The notes: a model not told the origin generated them from the sequence alone. DNA of 64,000 bases from Hydrogenivirga caldilitoris (GCF_003664005.1 NZ_RCCJ01000001.1:1426001-1490000), one strand, 5' to 3'. Positions 42,744 through 51,776 are shown, counted from the stretch's first letter. Made by a program: numbers and translations.

Positions 42744-43679
42744 ATGCGTGTACTCATAACCGGAGCTGCTGGCTTCATAGGTTCCCATCTCTGTGAGAGG
42801 TTTTTAAGAAACGGTCATGAGGTGATAGGACTGGACAACTTTTTAACTGGTTCTCCCGATAATATAGCTCACCTCTTTGAGAATCCCAGCTTCACCTTTA
42901 TAAAGTACGATGTCACCAATTTCGTTTACGTTGAGGGTGAGCTTGACCTGATACTCCATTTTGCCTGCCCAGCTTCACCCGTTGATTACCTGAACCATCC
43001 CATACACACCATGAAGGTTGACTCCCTCGGAACTCTCCATACCCTCGGACTGGCCAAGCTCAAAGGTGCCCGCTACGTTTTTGCCTCAACTTCCGAGGTT
43101 TACGGAAACCCAACCCTGCATCCTCAACCTGAGACTTACTGGGGAAACGTAAACCCAATAGGACCGAGGAGCGTTTACGATGAAGCCAAGAGGTTCTCGG
43201 AAGCCTTAACTATGGCTTACCACAGGGAACACGGGATAGACGTGAGAATCGCAAGGATATTCAACACCTATGGACCCAGGATGAGAATGAATGACGGGAG
43301 GGTAGTTCCAAACTTCATTACCCAGGCTCTTATGGGAAAACCCCTGACTGTCTATGGAGATGGCTCTCAGACCAGAAGTTTCTGTTACATAGATGACTTG
43401 GTTGAAGGAATATACAGACTCGCCACCTATAAGGACCTTGCAGGGGAGGTATTCAACCTCGGAAACCCAGAGGAGTATTCCGTCCTTGAGCTTGCAAAAC
43501 TCGTGATTGAACTAACAGGCAGCGGATCTGAGATAGTTTTCAGAGAAAGACCTGTTGATGACCCGGACAGGAGAAAACCTGATATAACGAAAGCCAGGAG
43601 GATTTTAGAGTGGGAGCCAAGAACACCGGTAAGGGAAGGTTTGGTTAAAACAATAGAGTGGTTCCGAGATAAAATTTAG
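42744..43679 (+). CDS. UDP-glucuronate decarboxylase-like NAD-dependent epimerase
   Basis: This 311-residue extended short-chain dehydrogenase has the NAD motif [36 protein letters not shown] and the catalytic Tyr145-x3-Lys149 (YDEAK). These, and [13 protein letters not shown] at the end, fit UDP-xylose synthases, which act in surface polysaccharide synthesis. There is no Shine-Dalgarno; a TAAAAT lies 9 nt upstream. It ends 4 bp into opposing sulP. Confidence 0.85.
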   Translation: MRVLITGAAGFIGSHLCERFLRNGHEVIGLDNFLTGSPDNIAHLFENPSFTFIKYDVTNFVYVEGELDLILHFACPASPVDYLNHPIHTMKVDSLGTLHTLGLAKLKGARYVFASTSEVYGNPTLHPQPETYWGNVNPIGPRSVYDEAKRFSEALTMAYHREHGIDVRIARIFNTYGPRMRMNDGRVVPNFITQALMGKPLTVYGDGSQTRSFCYIDDLVEGIYRLATYKDLAGEVFNLGNPEEYSVLELAKLVIELTGSGSEIVFRERPVDDPDRRKPDITKARRILEWEPRTPVREGLVKTIEWFRDKI

Positions 43680-45466
43680 GCTGTCTTCTTCTCCTCCAAC
43701 TCCTTCTCTTTTACGGTGAGGCACTCCTTAAATACAACATAGGGACACTGCTCCCTGCAGTAATCGTGGTCTATCCTTGCAAAGAGCTCAACTATTGACT
43801 GACCCTTGGAGTCAAAGACGAGCTCGTGTTTTACAACCTCACCGAAACCAGCGTTTTCAAGGAGAGGATAGACATCACATCCTATATTGGCAAAGGCGGC
43901 TTCCGCACCCAGAGCCCTTATAGCCTTTATGAGCCTTATGAGCGCTTCAGAGCCTGTCGCGTCGGTGTAGTTCACCGCTTCCATGTCTATGAGAACAAAC
44001 TTCAGGGGACCTTTCAAAAGCCTTTCTCTAACTTTTTCAACTATATATTCGTACACGTACTGAGCGTTCCCGAAGTATATGGACATATTCGGTCTTATAT
44101 AGAGTATCTGAGGGCACTCCGGGAGCTCCCTCTTTTCAACGTTCACAAAAGTCTTTGACTCTGGGTCTCTTGAAAGAATGACTATCCTGGGATACATAGT
44201 CCTGTAAACGAATGTTCCAAGTGAAAGAATAACCCCAAGAGTTATCGCAACCCATAGGTCCATGAAAAAGACCGAGATAAAGGTAAGCCCACCCACGACA
44301 CCGTCTACCTTGTTTATCTTGTAGAGCCTGATTATGTCCTGTGGTCTTATAAGGTTTATTACAGCTGAGAGAACTACGGCAGCAAGGGTGGCCTTGGGCA
44401 GGTAATAAAAGACCGGAGCTAAAAGGAACAGAGTCACACCTACCAGAGCACCGGTTACTATGCTGGCTAAAGGTGATTTCGCTCCAAGAGCGTAATTCAA
44501 GGAAGACCTTGAAAAGGAACCACCGGCAGGGAAGCCTTTAAAGAAGGCAACGGCTATGTTAGCAAGCCCCTGACCTATAAGCTCCTGGTTCGGGTCCCAC
44601 TTGTCCCCTGTCCTTATGGCAAGGGTTTTTGCAATTGCAACCGCCTCTATTAAACCAAAGAATGCAACTACCAGGGCACCTCCCCACATCTGACTCATAA
44701 CCTGAAAATCTATGGGTGGAAGAGTAGGGTCTGGAAGTCCCTGAGGAACTTCCCCAACTATAGCGACACCTTTACCTTGAAGCTTAAACAGGTAAGTCAC
44801 CAAAGCCGTTAAGAAGACCGCTATCAGAGCCCCAGGCAGATAAGGGTTCACCCTCTTGGCACCCCAGATTATCAGATAGGCTCCCACACCTATAACAAGG
44901 GTGTAAGGATTTGTAAGCTCTATCTTCTTGATCATATCCGCAAGGACGGTAAATATATGAGTGCTGCTTACCACCTGATAACCGAGCATGTGCTTGAACT
45001 GGGACAAGGCTATCACGATCGCACCTGCGGCTGTAAAACCTATAACCACACTGTTTGATATAAGGTCAACGATAAAACCAAGCTTGAAAACACCCACAAG
45101 AAGCCTCACTATACCCACCATGAGGGCTAAAAGACCCATGTAGGCTACCCACTGGTCTGACTGGGGTTGAATGTGAAGGCTAAAGAGTACCGATGCAGAA
45201 AGCAGACAGGTCATTGCAACCGGACCTGTACCTAAAAACCTTGAACTTCCAAAGAGGGCGGCAACTATCGTGGCTATGAAAGCCGTATATAAACCTGTTA
45301 TGGGAGGCATTCCCGCCAGGAGAGCGTAAGCCATAGCCTGGGGAACGTAAACAGCCGCAACGGTTATACCGGCTACAAGGTCCCTGACCAGTGAGTCCTT
45401 GGAGTACCCTTTAAACCATCTTGGGAAAGGAAAACCGAAGTAAACGGGTAAACTCTCAGTTTTCAT
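43676..45466 (-). CDS. SulP family anion permease with STAS domain
   Basis: This 596-residue SLC26-type transporter carries sulfate, bicarbonate or a similar anion. Helical core motifs are [23 protein letters not shown] and [23 protein letters not shown], and a C-terminal STAS domain at about 455-550 has [18 protein letters not shown]. After it is an unusual tail with three cysteines (Cys570, 574, 582; YCREQCP ... KEC). No Shine-Dalgarno is seen, but TATAAT lies 11 nt upstream. The substrate is not decided; bicarbonate would suit an autotroph, sulfate the sulfur context. Confidence 0.85.
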   Translation of the reverse strand: MKTESLPVYFGFPFPRWFKGYSKDSLVRDLVAGITVAAVYVPQAMAYALLAGMPPITGLYTAFIATIVAALFGSSRFLGTGPVAMTCLLSASVLFSLHIQPQSDQWVAYMGLLALMVGIVRLLVGVFKLGFIVDLISNSVVIGFTAAGAIVIALSQFKHMLGYQVVSSTHIFTVLADMIKKIELTNPYTLVIGVGAYLIIWGAKRVNPYLPGALIAVFLTALVTYLFKLQGKGVAIVGEVPQGLPDPTLPPIDFQVMSQMWGGALVVAFFGLIEAVAIAKTLAIRTGDKWDPNQELIGQGLANIAVAFFKGFPAGGSFSRSSLNYALGAKSPLASIVTGALVGVTLFLLAPVFYYLPKATLAAVVLSAVINLIRPQDIIRLYKINKVDGVVGGLTFISVFFMDLWVAITLGVILSLGTFVYRTMYPRIVILSRDPESKTFVNVEKRELPECPQILYIRPNMSIYFGNAQYVYEYIVEKVRERLLKGPLKFVLIDMEAVNYTDATGSEALIRLIKAIRALGAEAAFANIGCDVYPLLENAGFGEVVKHELVFDSKGQSIVELFARIDHDYCREQCPYVVFKECLTVKEKELEEKKTA

Positions 45467-45477
45467 TGGTTTTTTAA

Positions 45478-45483
45478 ATTATA
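45478..45483 (-). promoter_or_regulatory. -10 box close to the sulP start
   Basis: TATAAT on the minus strand is 11 nt from the ATG at 45466, with an AT-rich interval lacking a ribosome-binding site. Confidence 0.4.
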
Positions 45484-45543
45484 AAACAGCTTTTGAGTTT
45501 TGTATTATAAGAATCTATTAATGTTTTTATAAGATGAAATAAA

Positions 45544-45565
45544 AAGGGGGCGCTAAGCGCCCCCT
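45544..45565 (-). terminator. Intrinsic terminator of groESL
   Basis: Past the groEL stop on the minus strand a 10-bp stem (AAGGGGGCGC type) with a 3-nt loop is followed by TTTTTATTT. It is a textbook intrinsic terminator. Confidence 0.88.
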
Positions 45566-45585
45566 TAGAAACTTACAGCGCTATG

Positions 45586-47223
45586 TTAATCAAGTTCGGG
45601 CATATCGGTAGGGGTCATGTCCTTCTTTTTGTCCTCGGGAAGGTCTGCTATGAGAGCCTCTGCGGTGAGCATCGTTCCAGCTACAGATGCAGCGTTCTCT
45701 ATGGCTGTCCTTACCACTTTGGTTGGGTCAATTATACCGGTATCCATCATGTCAACGTACTCACCCGTTGCAGCGTTGAATCCCCAGTTCTTACCCTTCT
45801 CTTTTCCGAGCTCTATAACCTTCTCAAGAACTACAAAACCTTCATAACCAGCATTGAGGGCTATCTGCCTTAGAGGCGTCCTGCAAGCTTTCTTTATTAT
45901 CTCAACACCGAGCTTCTGGTCTTCATTATCAACGTCAAGGTTTTCCAGAGCTTCGGAAGCTCTTACGAGTGCTACACCACCGCCCGGAACTATACCTTCT
46001 TCAACGGCAGCTTTGGTAGCATGGACAGCGTCCTCAACCCTGGCTTTCTTCTCCTTAAGCTCGGCTTCGGTGGCAGCTCCAACCCTTATGACAGCCACAC
46101 CGCCGGAGAGCTTAGCGAGTCTCTCCTGGAGCTTCTCCCTATCGTAATCAGAGGTTGTCTCCTGTATCTGTTTCTTAATCTGTTCTATTCTTGCCTTTAT
46201 CTGGTCTGAAGAACCCTTGCCTCCGACTATCGTCGTAGTCTCCTTGTCAACTACTACCTTGTCAGCCCTTCCGAGCATATCAAGGGTAACAGACTCAAGC
46301 TTGATTCCAAGGTCTTCCATTATGGCTGTTCCACCTGTAAGAACAGCTATGTCCTGGAGGTAATCCTTTCTCCTCTGACCAAATCCAGGAGCCTTCACAG
46401 CACAGGCTCTGAGAACTCCCTTGATGTGGTTTACCACAAGGGTTGCAAGTGCTTCACCTTCTACATCCTCAGCTATAACAAGGAGAGGCTTTCCAGCCCT
46501 GACAACCTGTTCAAGGACAGGAAGCATATCCTTTACGTTGGATATCTTCTTCTCATATATAAGTATGTAAGGGTCTTCAAGAACACATTGCATCTTGTCC
46601 GGGTCGGTTATGAAGTAAGGGGACAGGTATCCTCTATCAAACTGCATTCCTTGAACGGTTTCAAGGGTAGTCTCTGCAGACTTGGACTCTTCAACGGTGA
46701 TAACACCGTCCTTTCCAACAGCTTCCATAGCGTCAGCTATTATCTTTCCTATCTCAGGGTCGTTGTTAGCGGATATGGTTGCAACCTGTTCTATCTCTTT
46801 CCTTCCTTTAACATCTACGGACAGGGATTTAACCTCTTCCACGACAGCTTTAACAGCCTTGTCTATACCCCTCTTAACATCCATGGGATTAGCACCGGAA
46901 GCTATAGCCTTGAGTCCTTCGTGGAATATAGCCTGGGCGAGTATTGTAGCGGTGGTGGTTCCATCACCAGCAACATCGGCGGTTTTGGAAGCAACCTCCT
47001 TGACGAGCTGAGCTCCAATATTTTCGTAGTTGTCCTTGAGCTCTATTTCCTTGGCGACGGTAACACCATCCTTTGTAACCAGGGGTGTACCCCAGTTCTT
47101 GCCTAAGATAACTTCCCTACCCCTTGGTCCAAGGGTAACTTTCACCGCATTTGCAAGCTTATCAACACCAGCCTTAAGCTTTGCTCTTGCTTCTTCACTA
47201 TAGATAATTCCTTTTGCTGCCAT
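45586..47223 (-). CDS. groL: Chaperonin GroEL
   Basis: This 545-residue chaperonin subunit folds proteins in a tetradecameric ring with GroES. Motifs include [30 protein letters not shown] (ATP site) and [13 protein letters not shown]. The C-terminus ends [11 protein letters not shown] without the Gly-Gly-Met repeats found in many bacteria. It follows groES by 29 bp. Confidence 0.97.
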   Translation of the reverse strand: MAAKGIIYSEEARAKLKAGVDKLANAVKVTLGPRGREVILGKNWGTPLVTKDGVTVAKEIELKDNYENIGAQLVKEVASKTADVAGDGTTTATILAQAIFHEGLKAIASGANPMDVKRGIDKAVKAVVEEVKSLSVDVKGRKEIEQVATISANNDPEIGKIIADAMEAVGKDGVITVEESKSAETTLETVQGMQFDRGYLSPYFITDPDKMQCVLEDPYILIYEKKISNVKDMLPVLEQVVRAGKPLLVIAEDVEGEALATLVVNHIKGVLRACAVKAPGFGQRRKDYLQDIAVLTGGTAIMEDLGIKLESVTLDMLGRADKVVVDKETTTIVGGKGSSDQIKARIEQIKKQIQETTSDYDREKLQERLAKLSGGVAVIRVGAATEAELKEKKARVEDAVHATKAAVEEGIVPGGGVALVRASEALENLDVDNEDQKLGVEIIKKACRTPLRQIALNAGYEGFVVLEKVIELGKEKGKNWGFNAATGEYVDMMDTGIIDPTKVVRTAIENAASVAGTMLTAEALIADLPEDKKKDMTPTDMPELD

Positions 47224-47252
47224 CTCTCACACCTCCTTCTCTTGGTTTTTAA

Positions 47253-47564
47253 TTAGGCTGTAACTTTTGCATCTTCAACTATCGCAAGAACTTCGTCCTC
47301 TGACATTACAAGATACTTTTCCCCGTCAAGCTCAACTTCCGTTCCAGCATACTTGTTAAAGAGAACCACATCCCCTTCTTTCACCTTGAGAGGTTTGAGC
47401 TCCCCGTTGTTCAGGAGCTTACCCTCTCCAACAGCTATAACTTCGCCCATCTGGGGCTTTTCCTTCGCGGTATCAGGAATGATAATTCCAGACGGAGTCT
47501 TTTGCTCTTGCTCCTCAAACCTTCTTACCACAATCTTATCGTAAAGCGGCTTCAGCTTTGCCAT
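47253..47564 (-). CDS. groS: Co-chaperonin GroES
   Basis: This 103-residue lid of the chaperonin starts [20 protein letters not shown] and has the mobile loop region [16 protein letters not shown] and [18 protein letters not shown]. Its ATG follows GGAGGTAGG. It is the first gene of the groESL operon. Confidence 0.96.
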   Translation of the reverse strand: MAKLKPLYDKIVVRRFEEQEQKTPSGIIIPDTAKEKPQMGEVIAVGEGKLLNNGELKPLKVKEGDVVLFNKYAGTEVELDGEKYLVMSEDEVLAIVEDAKVTA

Positions 47565-47600
47565 CGGTACCTACCTCCTTCCGTTTTTATTTCGGTAAAA

Positions 47601-47629
47601 ATTATATTAACTTTCTCGTCCCATGTCAA
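47601..47629 (-). promoter_or_regulatory. Consensus promoter of groESL
   Basis: TTGACA (47624-47629) and TATAAT (47601-47606) with a 17-bp spacer, both perfect matches, lie about 37 bp before groES on the minus strand. No CIRCE dyad or sigma-32 type sequence is visible. Confidence 0.8.
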
Positions 47630-47802
47630 GAGGTCTTTTATAAAAAGATGAGTCTTATATGCTAAGATTATTTTAGCCAATAAGAATCACAACCCAACCT
47701 CATTGTGTGTTTTATAGGCTTATAAGTTTTTCTTTTGGTTGCATAAGAGGGAATTGTTCTAACATAACACGTAAGTTTTAAAGATTTTAAGGAGGAGCCA
47801 GT

Positions 47803-49083
47803 ATGGAGACGATAAAGGAACTGTACACTCACCTGTTCCGCCGCCAGTGGCCAGCATGGATAGGTGGGATAAGTATGGGTTTCATCGTAGTCCTCATGTT
47901 CGTATGGGGTGCTCCCTGGGGTGTTACCAACGGGATCCTGGTTTGGGGAGACAACATACTCAAGCCTATACTTTACCCAGATTCAGACGTGCAGAGTCCG
48001 ATATGGCAGTTTACAGCTTTGATAAACTGGGCTTTCCTTCTGGGAGCTTTTATCTCTGCGCTCCTTGGAGGGGATTTCAGGATAAGCATCCCCTCTTTTA
48101 AAGAGTTCCTAATGGGCGCCTTTGGGGGGACGTTGATGGGTATAGGAGCCTTTCTCGCCTTTGGATGTACAATAGGAGCTTTTCTCGTGGGCTTTGGAGC
48201 TCTTTCAGCTTCCGGTATAACGATGATGATAGGTTTGGGTATAGGAACGTATACCGGGTTGAGGCTATATATGTGGCTCCTTACAAAGGGCTGGGGCACA
48301 CCAGGTAGGGCTATTGAAGTTCCGGTAAATTTTCAGGTGATACTCGGTGTTGTACTCATGGTAATAACCCTTGGACTTATAGTCTTACTTGATAAGAAGG
48401 TGTCCACTTACTCCCCAGCCCTTGGGCTGGGTTCCGTTCAGGTCACCGCTGGCTCTTTAATATTCTTCGGAGCTATCCTTGGAATAATCAACCAGAGGAC
48501 AAGGTTCTGCTTCGTAAGAGCCTTCAGAGAACCCTTCATGACCGGTGAGGGTAACATGACGAGGGCTGCAGCTCTCGCCCTCATAGTGGCCGCAGTTTTT
48601 GGTCTTATAGTCAAGTTCTCACCTCTTACTAACGTCCTTGAGATACCAGACGTTAAAGACATACTGGCAATAGAGATGACTGCTCCTCCTTCTATAAAGG
48701 CTATGATGATAGCTCCCTCCTTTCCCATAGGTTCATTGATAGGAGGTTTTATCTTCGGCATAGGTATGACCCTTGCAGGTGGCTGCTCTGTGGGTAGCTT
48801 CTGGCGGGCGGGAGAAGGCTCCCTGAAGAACATGACGGCTATACTCTTTTATGCCTTAGGAGGTTCTCTCTTCGCTTTCCTTTACAGGAAGATAGAGCCT
48901 GCCATACTGAGCACCTTCTCCGGTCTTTACGAAAAACTCGGAGCAACTAACGCAACGGGTATAAGGCTCTTCCTTCCGGATGCTCTTGGTCCTGGGTGGG
49001 CTCTCGTCATATTCCTCGCCTTCGCCCTGGCATGGCTCCTGTTTGCAACCTGGAACGAGAGAACGATGAAGTTTACCTTATAG
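47803..49083 (+). CDS. YeeE/YedE-family sulfur transporter (TsuA-like)
   Basis: This 426-residue integral membrane protein imports thiosulfate or a related sulfur species. The conserved cysteines sit in AFGCTIGAFLVG, RTRFCFVRAFREPF and AGGCSVGSFWRAGEG, as in TsuA. It lacks a fused or adjacent TusA-like partner; instead a DsrE/thioredoxin operon faces it. Its ribosome-binding site is AAGGAGGAG. A TGTTCTAACA decamer lies about 40 bp upstream. Confidence 0.88.
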   Translation: METIKELYTHLFRRQWPAWIGGISMGFIVVLMFVWGAPWGVTNGILVWGDNILKPILYPDSDVQSPIWQFTALINWAFLLGAFISALLGGDFRISIPSFKEFLMGAFGGTLMGIGAFLAFGCTIGAFLVGFGALSASGITMMIGLGIGTYTGLRLYMWLLTKGWGTPGRAIEVPVNFQVILGVVLMVITLGLIVLLDKKVSTYSPALGLGSVQVTAGSLIFFGAILGIINQRTRFCFVRAFREPFMTGEGNMTRAAALALIVAAVFGLIVKFSPLTNVLEIPDVKDILAIEMTAPPSIKAMMIAPSFPIGSLIGGFIFGIGMTLAGGCSVGSFWRAGEGSLKNMTAILFYALGGSLFAFLYRKIEPAILSTFSGLYEKLGATNATGIRLFLPDALGPGWALVIFLAFALAWLLFATWNERTMKFTL

Positions 49084-49456
49084 ATTCAATTATCGGACAT
49101 ACGGAGGCGGGGACGTCCCGCCTCTTCCTTAAGAGACCCTCCAGGAGTTTCTTCTGGGAATTCAGCTCCTCTATGAGATTTTCTATCTCACGGATTTTTC
49201 CCTTTATCTTCTCCTCAACACACCCGCAGGGTGTCCTTCCCGAAAACTTCAGGGAGATAATCTCCTTTATGTCCTCTAACTTAAAGCCGACCGCTTTCGC
49301 TTTGAGGATGAACTCGCAGAGCTTGAGGTGTTCTTCCGTGTAAACTCTGTAACCCGAACTGTTCCTTGACGGTGGTGGAAGGAGACCTATCTCCTCCCAG
49401 TATCTTAGGGTCTTGGGATTCAGTCCAAGCCTCTTGGCAAGCTCACCTATCCTCAT
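49073..49456 (-). CDS. MerR family regulator
   Basis: This 127-residue regulator has the N-terminal winged helix MRIGELAKRLGLNPKTLRYWEEIGLLPPPSRNSS split by motif, a coiled dimer helix, and a cysteine pair CGCVEEK near residue 82 that could bind metal or sense thiols. It is the last gene of the thiol-relay operon, overlapping dsrE by ATGA, and its end overlaps yeeE by 11 bp. It may control yeeE and the operon. Confidence 0.88.
   Translation of the reverse strand: MRIGELAKRLGLNPKTLRYWEEIGLLPPPSRNSSGYRVYTEEHLKLCEFILKAKAVGFKLEDIKEIISLKFSGRTPCGCVEEKIKGKIREIENLIEELNSQKKLLEGLLRKRRDVPASVCPIIESIR
49104..49124 (+). terminator. Possible yeeE terminator inside merR
   Basis: An 8-bp stem GAGGCGGG / CCCGCCTC with a 5-nt loop is followed by TTCCTT on the plus strand, 21 bp after the yeeE stop and within the merR coding end. 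Confidence 0.5.
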
Positions 49457-49875
49457 AGGTATATAGGTATGTACCCTTCTTTAACTTTCAAGACGTGGTA
49501 CTCAAAGCCAGACCTAACGACCTCAACACCGTCAAAGAGCGCCTCCTCGGAAACATTAAACATATTCATGGCGACCTTACAAGCCTTGAACTCAACACCG
49601 TGGAGCATGAGGTTCTCTATCCTCTCCTCAAACTCTCCGTTCTCAAACCTGTCAAGAAAAGTTATCCCCTCATCGTAAGCAACCACCTCTATGTCCGCAC
49701 GCGCTTCCCAGAGGTTTATAGCTCCCCTTATCCTTAGAAAGACCTTCTTCCACCTCTTCCTGTCCCTGAAGGTAACGGGGAATAAAAGTTTGATCTCCTC
49801 ATTAGAGGAAGCTCTCAGGGGAGTTAAAAGGGTAAGCACTCCGGCGGTTCCCAAGAGGAGGTCTCTCCTTCTCAC
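49453..49875 (-). CDS. Tat-exported DsrE/DsrF-like protein
   Basis: This 140-residue protein starts with a twin-arginine-like signal (RRRDLLLGTAGVLTLLTPLRA) and continues with a DsrE-type fold having a single conserved cysteine region (VEFKACKVAMNMF). It is likely a periplasmic sulfane-sulfur carrier. The GTG at 49875 is preferred: it overlaps the CcdA-like stop as GTGA and has GGAGGTG 5 nt upstream. The longer frame starts two codons earlier. Confidence 0.75.
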   Translation of the reverse strand: MRRRDLLLGTAGVLTLLTPLRASSNEEIKLLFPVTFRDRKRWKKVFLRIRGAINLWEARADIEVVAYDEGITFLDRFENGEFEERIENLMLHGVEFKACKVAMNMFNVSEEALFDGVEVVRSGFEYHVLKVKEGYIPIYL

Positions 49876-51146
49876 AACCACACCTCCAGAAAGTTTTTAA
49901 AGAAGTAACCTGAGAGTATCAGGAAGATTGTTCCAACGAGTCTGTTTATGTGAACGTAGTGGGCTTTAAGAAAATCAGCGAGGTAGCTTACAACCACACC
50001 TGAGAGGAAGACAGGTATAGCCCTGCCGACCGCATATACACCCATTAGAAAGACCGAAGCAGTCAGGTTACCCGTTGAGGTACTCAGAACTATTGCTCCG
50101 AGGAGTAGGGAGGTGCAGGAGGGACATAGGGAGAAGGTGTAAGCAACCCCGAGAAGGAAGCTGCCTGTGCCCGCTCCCCTGAAGGGATTGAGCTTAGCCA
50201 CTTGAAGGGAGAAGGGAAGTACGTTGAGGAGGTTGAGGGCAATCAAAAGGAGAATAGCGGCGAGGAAAAGGTTGAAGATATCAGTCCTGAATATCTCCGA
50301 GAGGACTATAGCGCCGGCGGAGGCGATACCCCCGACAAAGGCATGGGTGAGGAGAAGGGCAACAGAGAAGCCGATCACGCTCAGGGTTATATCCCTCTTG
50401 GAGCTGTGCTTAGTAACGAGTATTCCGAAAACCACCGGCAGGAAAGGTAGGGTGGAGGGTCCAAGGCTCGTTAAGAAACCGAGAATAAAGAGTATTAACG
50501 CTAAAAGTAGGAAGGGCTGTTGCTCCTGAAGAAGGGAAGAGACGAAGAGGCTGAGTCCCGTAAAGTTTATGAAAAGACCAATAGCGAGTATAAGGGAAAA
50601 GCCCGTTATTGCCGGGACCGCCGGTATCAGGAAGGTAAGAACTTTAAGAACCTTCTCCGGCAGTAGTATGAGTATAAGGGTGGGGAGGGTGACAAAGAGA
50701 GCGTAAAGATTAAATATCAGAAAAGGACTCTTGAAATAAAGGGAATAGAATGCAAGGAGGGCTATAAAGGGAAGGCTGCAGTAGGTGAGACTGAAACCCA
50801 GAGCCACACCAGGAGGGAACCTTCTGTGGTGGAAGAAGAACTGAGGTGAGAAATCAATGGGTGCTATCCCGAATCTCCTCATGAGGGGAAAGCCGAGGAT
50901 GAATATCCCAGCAACAATTCCTTGAACGACCAGAAGAGTCTCCAAGGAGGGAGTAAACCTCTTTGAGAGAATATAGAAGAGAAAGGCGATGAGATTGAAG
51001 AGAAGGAAGCGAGATAAGAAGAGAAGGGGTATCTCTAAAACGCTTCCCTTCTTCACGTAAGCCCTCAGCAGTAGATTTACATTCCACATGCAGGGGGTGA
51101 AAAAGGACAGGGCTCCGAGGAGGGGAACTATATAAACGGGGCTCAG
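49872..51146 (-). CDS. CcdA-like membrane thiol-transfer protein with two modules, CTG start
   Basis: This 424-residue polytopic protein appears built from two CcdA-like modules. Module 1 opens with ALSFFTPCMWN (Cys19), resembling the first helix of CcdA, and has TYCSLPF (Cys123). Module 2 has LTSLGPSTLPFLP, where Ser231 replaces the usual Cys, and FSLCPSCTSLLLGAI (Cys341, Cys344). It would move electrons from cytoplasmic thioredoxin to periplasmic thiols. An ATG at 51089 would cut off the TPC motif; no ATG, GTG or TTG precedes it in frame, but CTG at 51146 overlaps the thioredoxin stop (CTGA) behind GAGGAGGAG. Confidence 0.75.
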   Translation of the reverse strand: MSPVYIVPLLGALSFFTPCMWNVNLLLRAYVKKGSVLEIPLLFLSRFLLFNLIAFLFYILSKRFTPSLETLLVVQGIVAGIFILGFPLMRRFGIAPIDFSPQFFFHHRRFPPGVALGFSLTYCSLPFIALLAFYSLYFKSPFLIFNLYALFVTLPTLILILLPEKVLKVLTFLIPAVPAITGFSLILAIGLFINFTGLSLFVSSLLQEQQPFLLLALILFILGFLTSLGPSTLPFLPVVFGILVTKHSSKRDITLSVIGFSVALLLTHAFVGGIASAGAIVLSEIFRTDIFNLFLAAILLLIALNLLNVLPFSLQVAKLNPFRGAGTGSFLLGVAYTFSLCPSCTSLLLGAIVLSTSTGNLTASVFLMGVYAVGRAIPVFLSGVVVSYLADFLKAHYVHINRLVGTIFLILSGYFFKNFLEVWL

Positions 51147-51394
51147 GATATCTCCTCCTCTATAGCTTTCCTTATATTCTCCTCTGAAGGCACCACACCG
51201 GCGAACTTCACCTTTCCGTTTATCACCACCGCCGGGGAGGTCAGAATGCCGAGCTCCGTTATCCTGTCCACATCCTCTATGGGGTCGAGCATCTTTACCT
51301 CAGCGCCAAGCTCCCTCGCCACCTTAACAACCCTATCCTTAACCACCGCACACTTGGGGCAGAAGTTTGACTCCAAGAGCTCAACGGCCACCAT
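51143..51394 (-). CDS. Small thioredoxin-like redox disulfide protein
   Basis: This 83-residue glutaredoxin-sized protein (TM0996/MTH895 type) has the redox motif FCPKCAVV (Cys12, Cys15), the cis-Pro loop GILTSPAVVING and a C-terminal helix. It probably reduces the CcdA-like protein encoded next to it, whose CTG start overlaps its stop. It has no Shine-Dalgarno; a TATATT lies 7 nt upstream, right after a terminator-like hairpin, so it may be a leaderless operon start. Confidence 0.85.
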   Translation of the reverse strand: MVAVELLESNFCPKCAVVKDRVVKVARELGAEVKMLDPIEDVDRITELGILTSPAVVINGKVKFAGVVPSEENIRKAIEEEIS

Positions 51395-51401
51395 AGATGA
51401 G

Positions 51402-51407
51402 AATATA
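51402..51407 (-). promoter_or_regulatory. -10 box close to the small thioredoxin start
   Basis: TATATT on the minus strand lies 7 nt from the ATG at 51394, directly after the upstream hairpin, giving an expected leader of zero to one nucleotide. A weak TTGCCT lies 19-20 bp further up. Confidence 0.45.
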
Positions 51408-51409
51408 AA

Positions 51410-51429
51410 CCTTCCAGCTAACTGGAAGG
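51410..51429 (-). terminator. Hairpin terminator after the cytoplasmic DsrE gene
   Basis: A perfect 8-bp stem CCTTCCAG / CTGGAAGG with a 4-nt loop is followed by TTTATATT on the minus strand. It separates the DsrE gene from the thioredoxin operon. Confidence 0.6.
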
Positions 51430-51435
51430 CAAGGG

Positions 51436-51756
51436 CTAAAAGCTGACCACCTTGTCCGCCCAGCTCACGAGCTCATAGAGGTCATTCATTGAGCCGACAG
51501 GACAGGCAGCCCCCTCCTTAGAGTTCCTAACCTCTAAACATACCCCGCAGGCAACGACCTCCCCTCCGTTCTCTTTAAAAAGTTTCATCTGCTCCCGGAC
51601 GTTGAACTTCTCGTTTTCTATCCCGAGACTCTCAACACCCTTTCCGAGAAGGAAGACCTTAACCTCATCCCCCTGAGCCAAGGAGAAGACGCCGAACCTG
51701 AAGGCGTTCCACACGGTCTCAGGGTCGTTGCTATAAACTACTATCCCCACTCTCAT
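51436..51756 (-). CDS. Cytoplasmic DsrE-family sulfur carrier
   Basis: This 106-residue protein has the DsrE fold (MRVGIVVYSNDPETVWNAF ... GDEVKVFLLGKGVE) and cysteines at GGEVVACGVCLE and GAACPVGSM. The CGVC pair region is the usual persulfide site. It lacks a signal peptide and so complements the Tat-exported copy. ATG 51756 follows GGGAGG. It lies 33 bp from divergent queF. Confidence 0.85.
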   Translation of the reverse strand: MRVGIVVYSNDPETVWNAFRFGVFSLAQGDEVKVFLLGKGVESLGIENEKFNVREQMKLFKENGGEVVACGVCLEVRNSKEGAACPVGSMNDLYELVSWADKVVSF

Positions 51757-51776
51757 CCAGAACCTCCCTTTTGAGC

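Noticed and set aside
46426-47106. 226-codon open frame on the plus strand across groEL
   Set aside because: It lies wholly antisense to a highly conserved gene, has no ribosome-binding site, and its low-complexity Ser/Tyr/Gly composition is that of a shadow frame.
47565-47802. CIRCE or sigma-32 element upstream of groES
   Set aside because: No TTAGCACTC-N9-GAGTGCTAA dyad or matching hexamers were found; only a housekeeping-type promoter is present.
51079-51089. ATG at 51089 as start of the CcdA-like gene
   Set aside because: It would remove the conserved ALSFFTPC segment and has no ribosome-binding site, while the CTG at 51146 has both a strong site and the usual 4-bp overlap.
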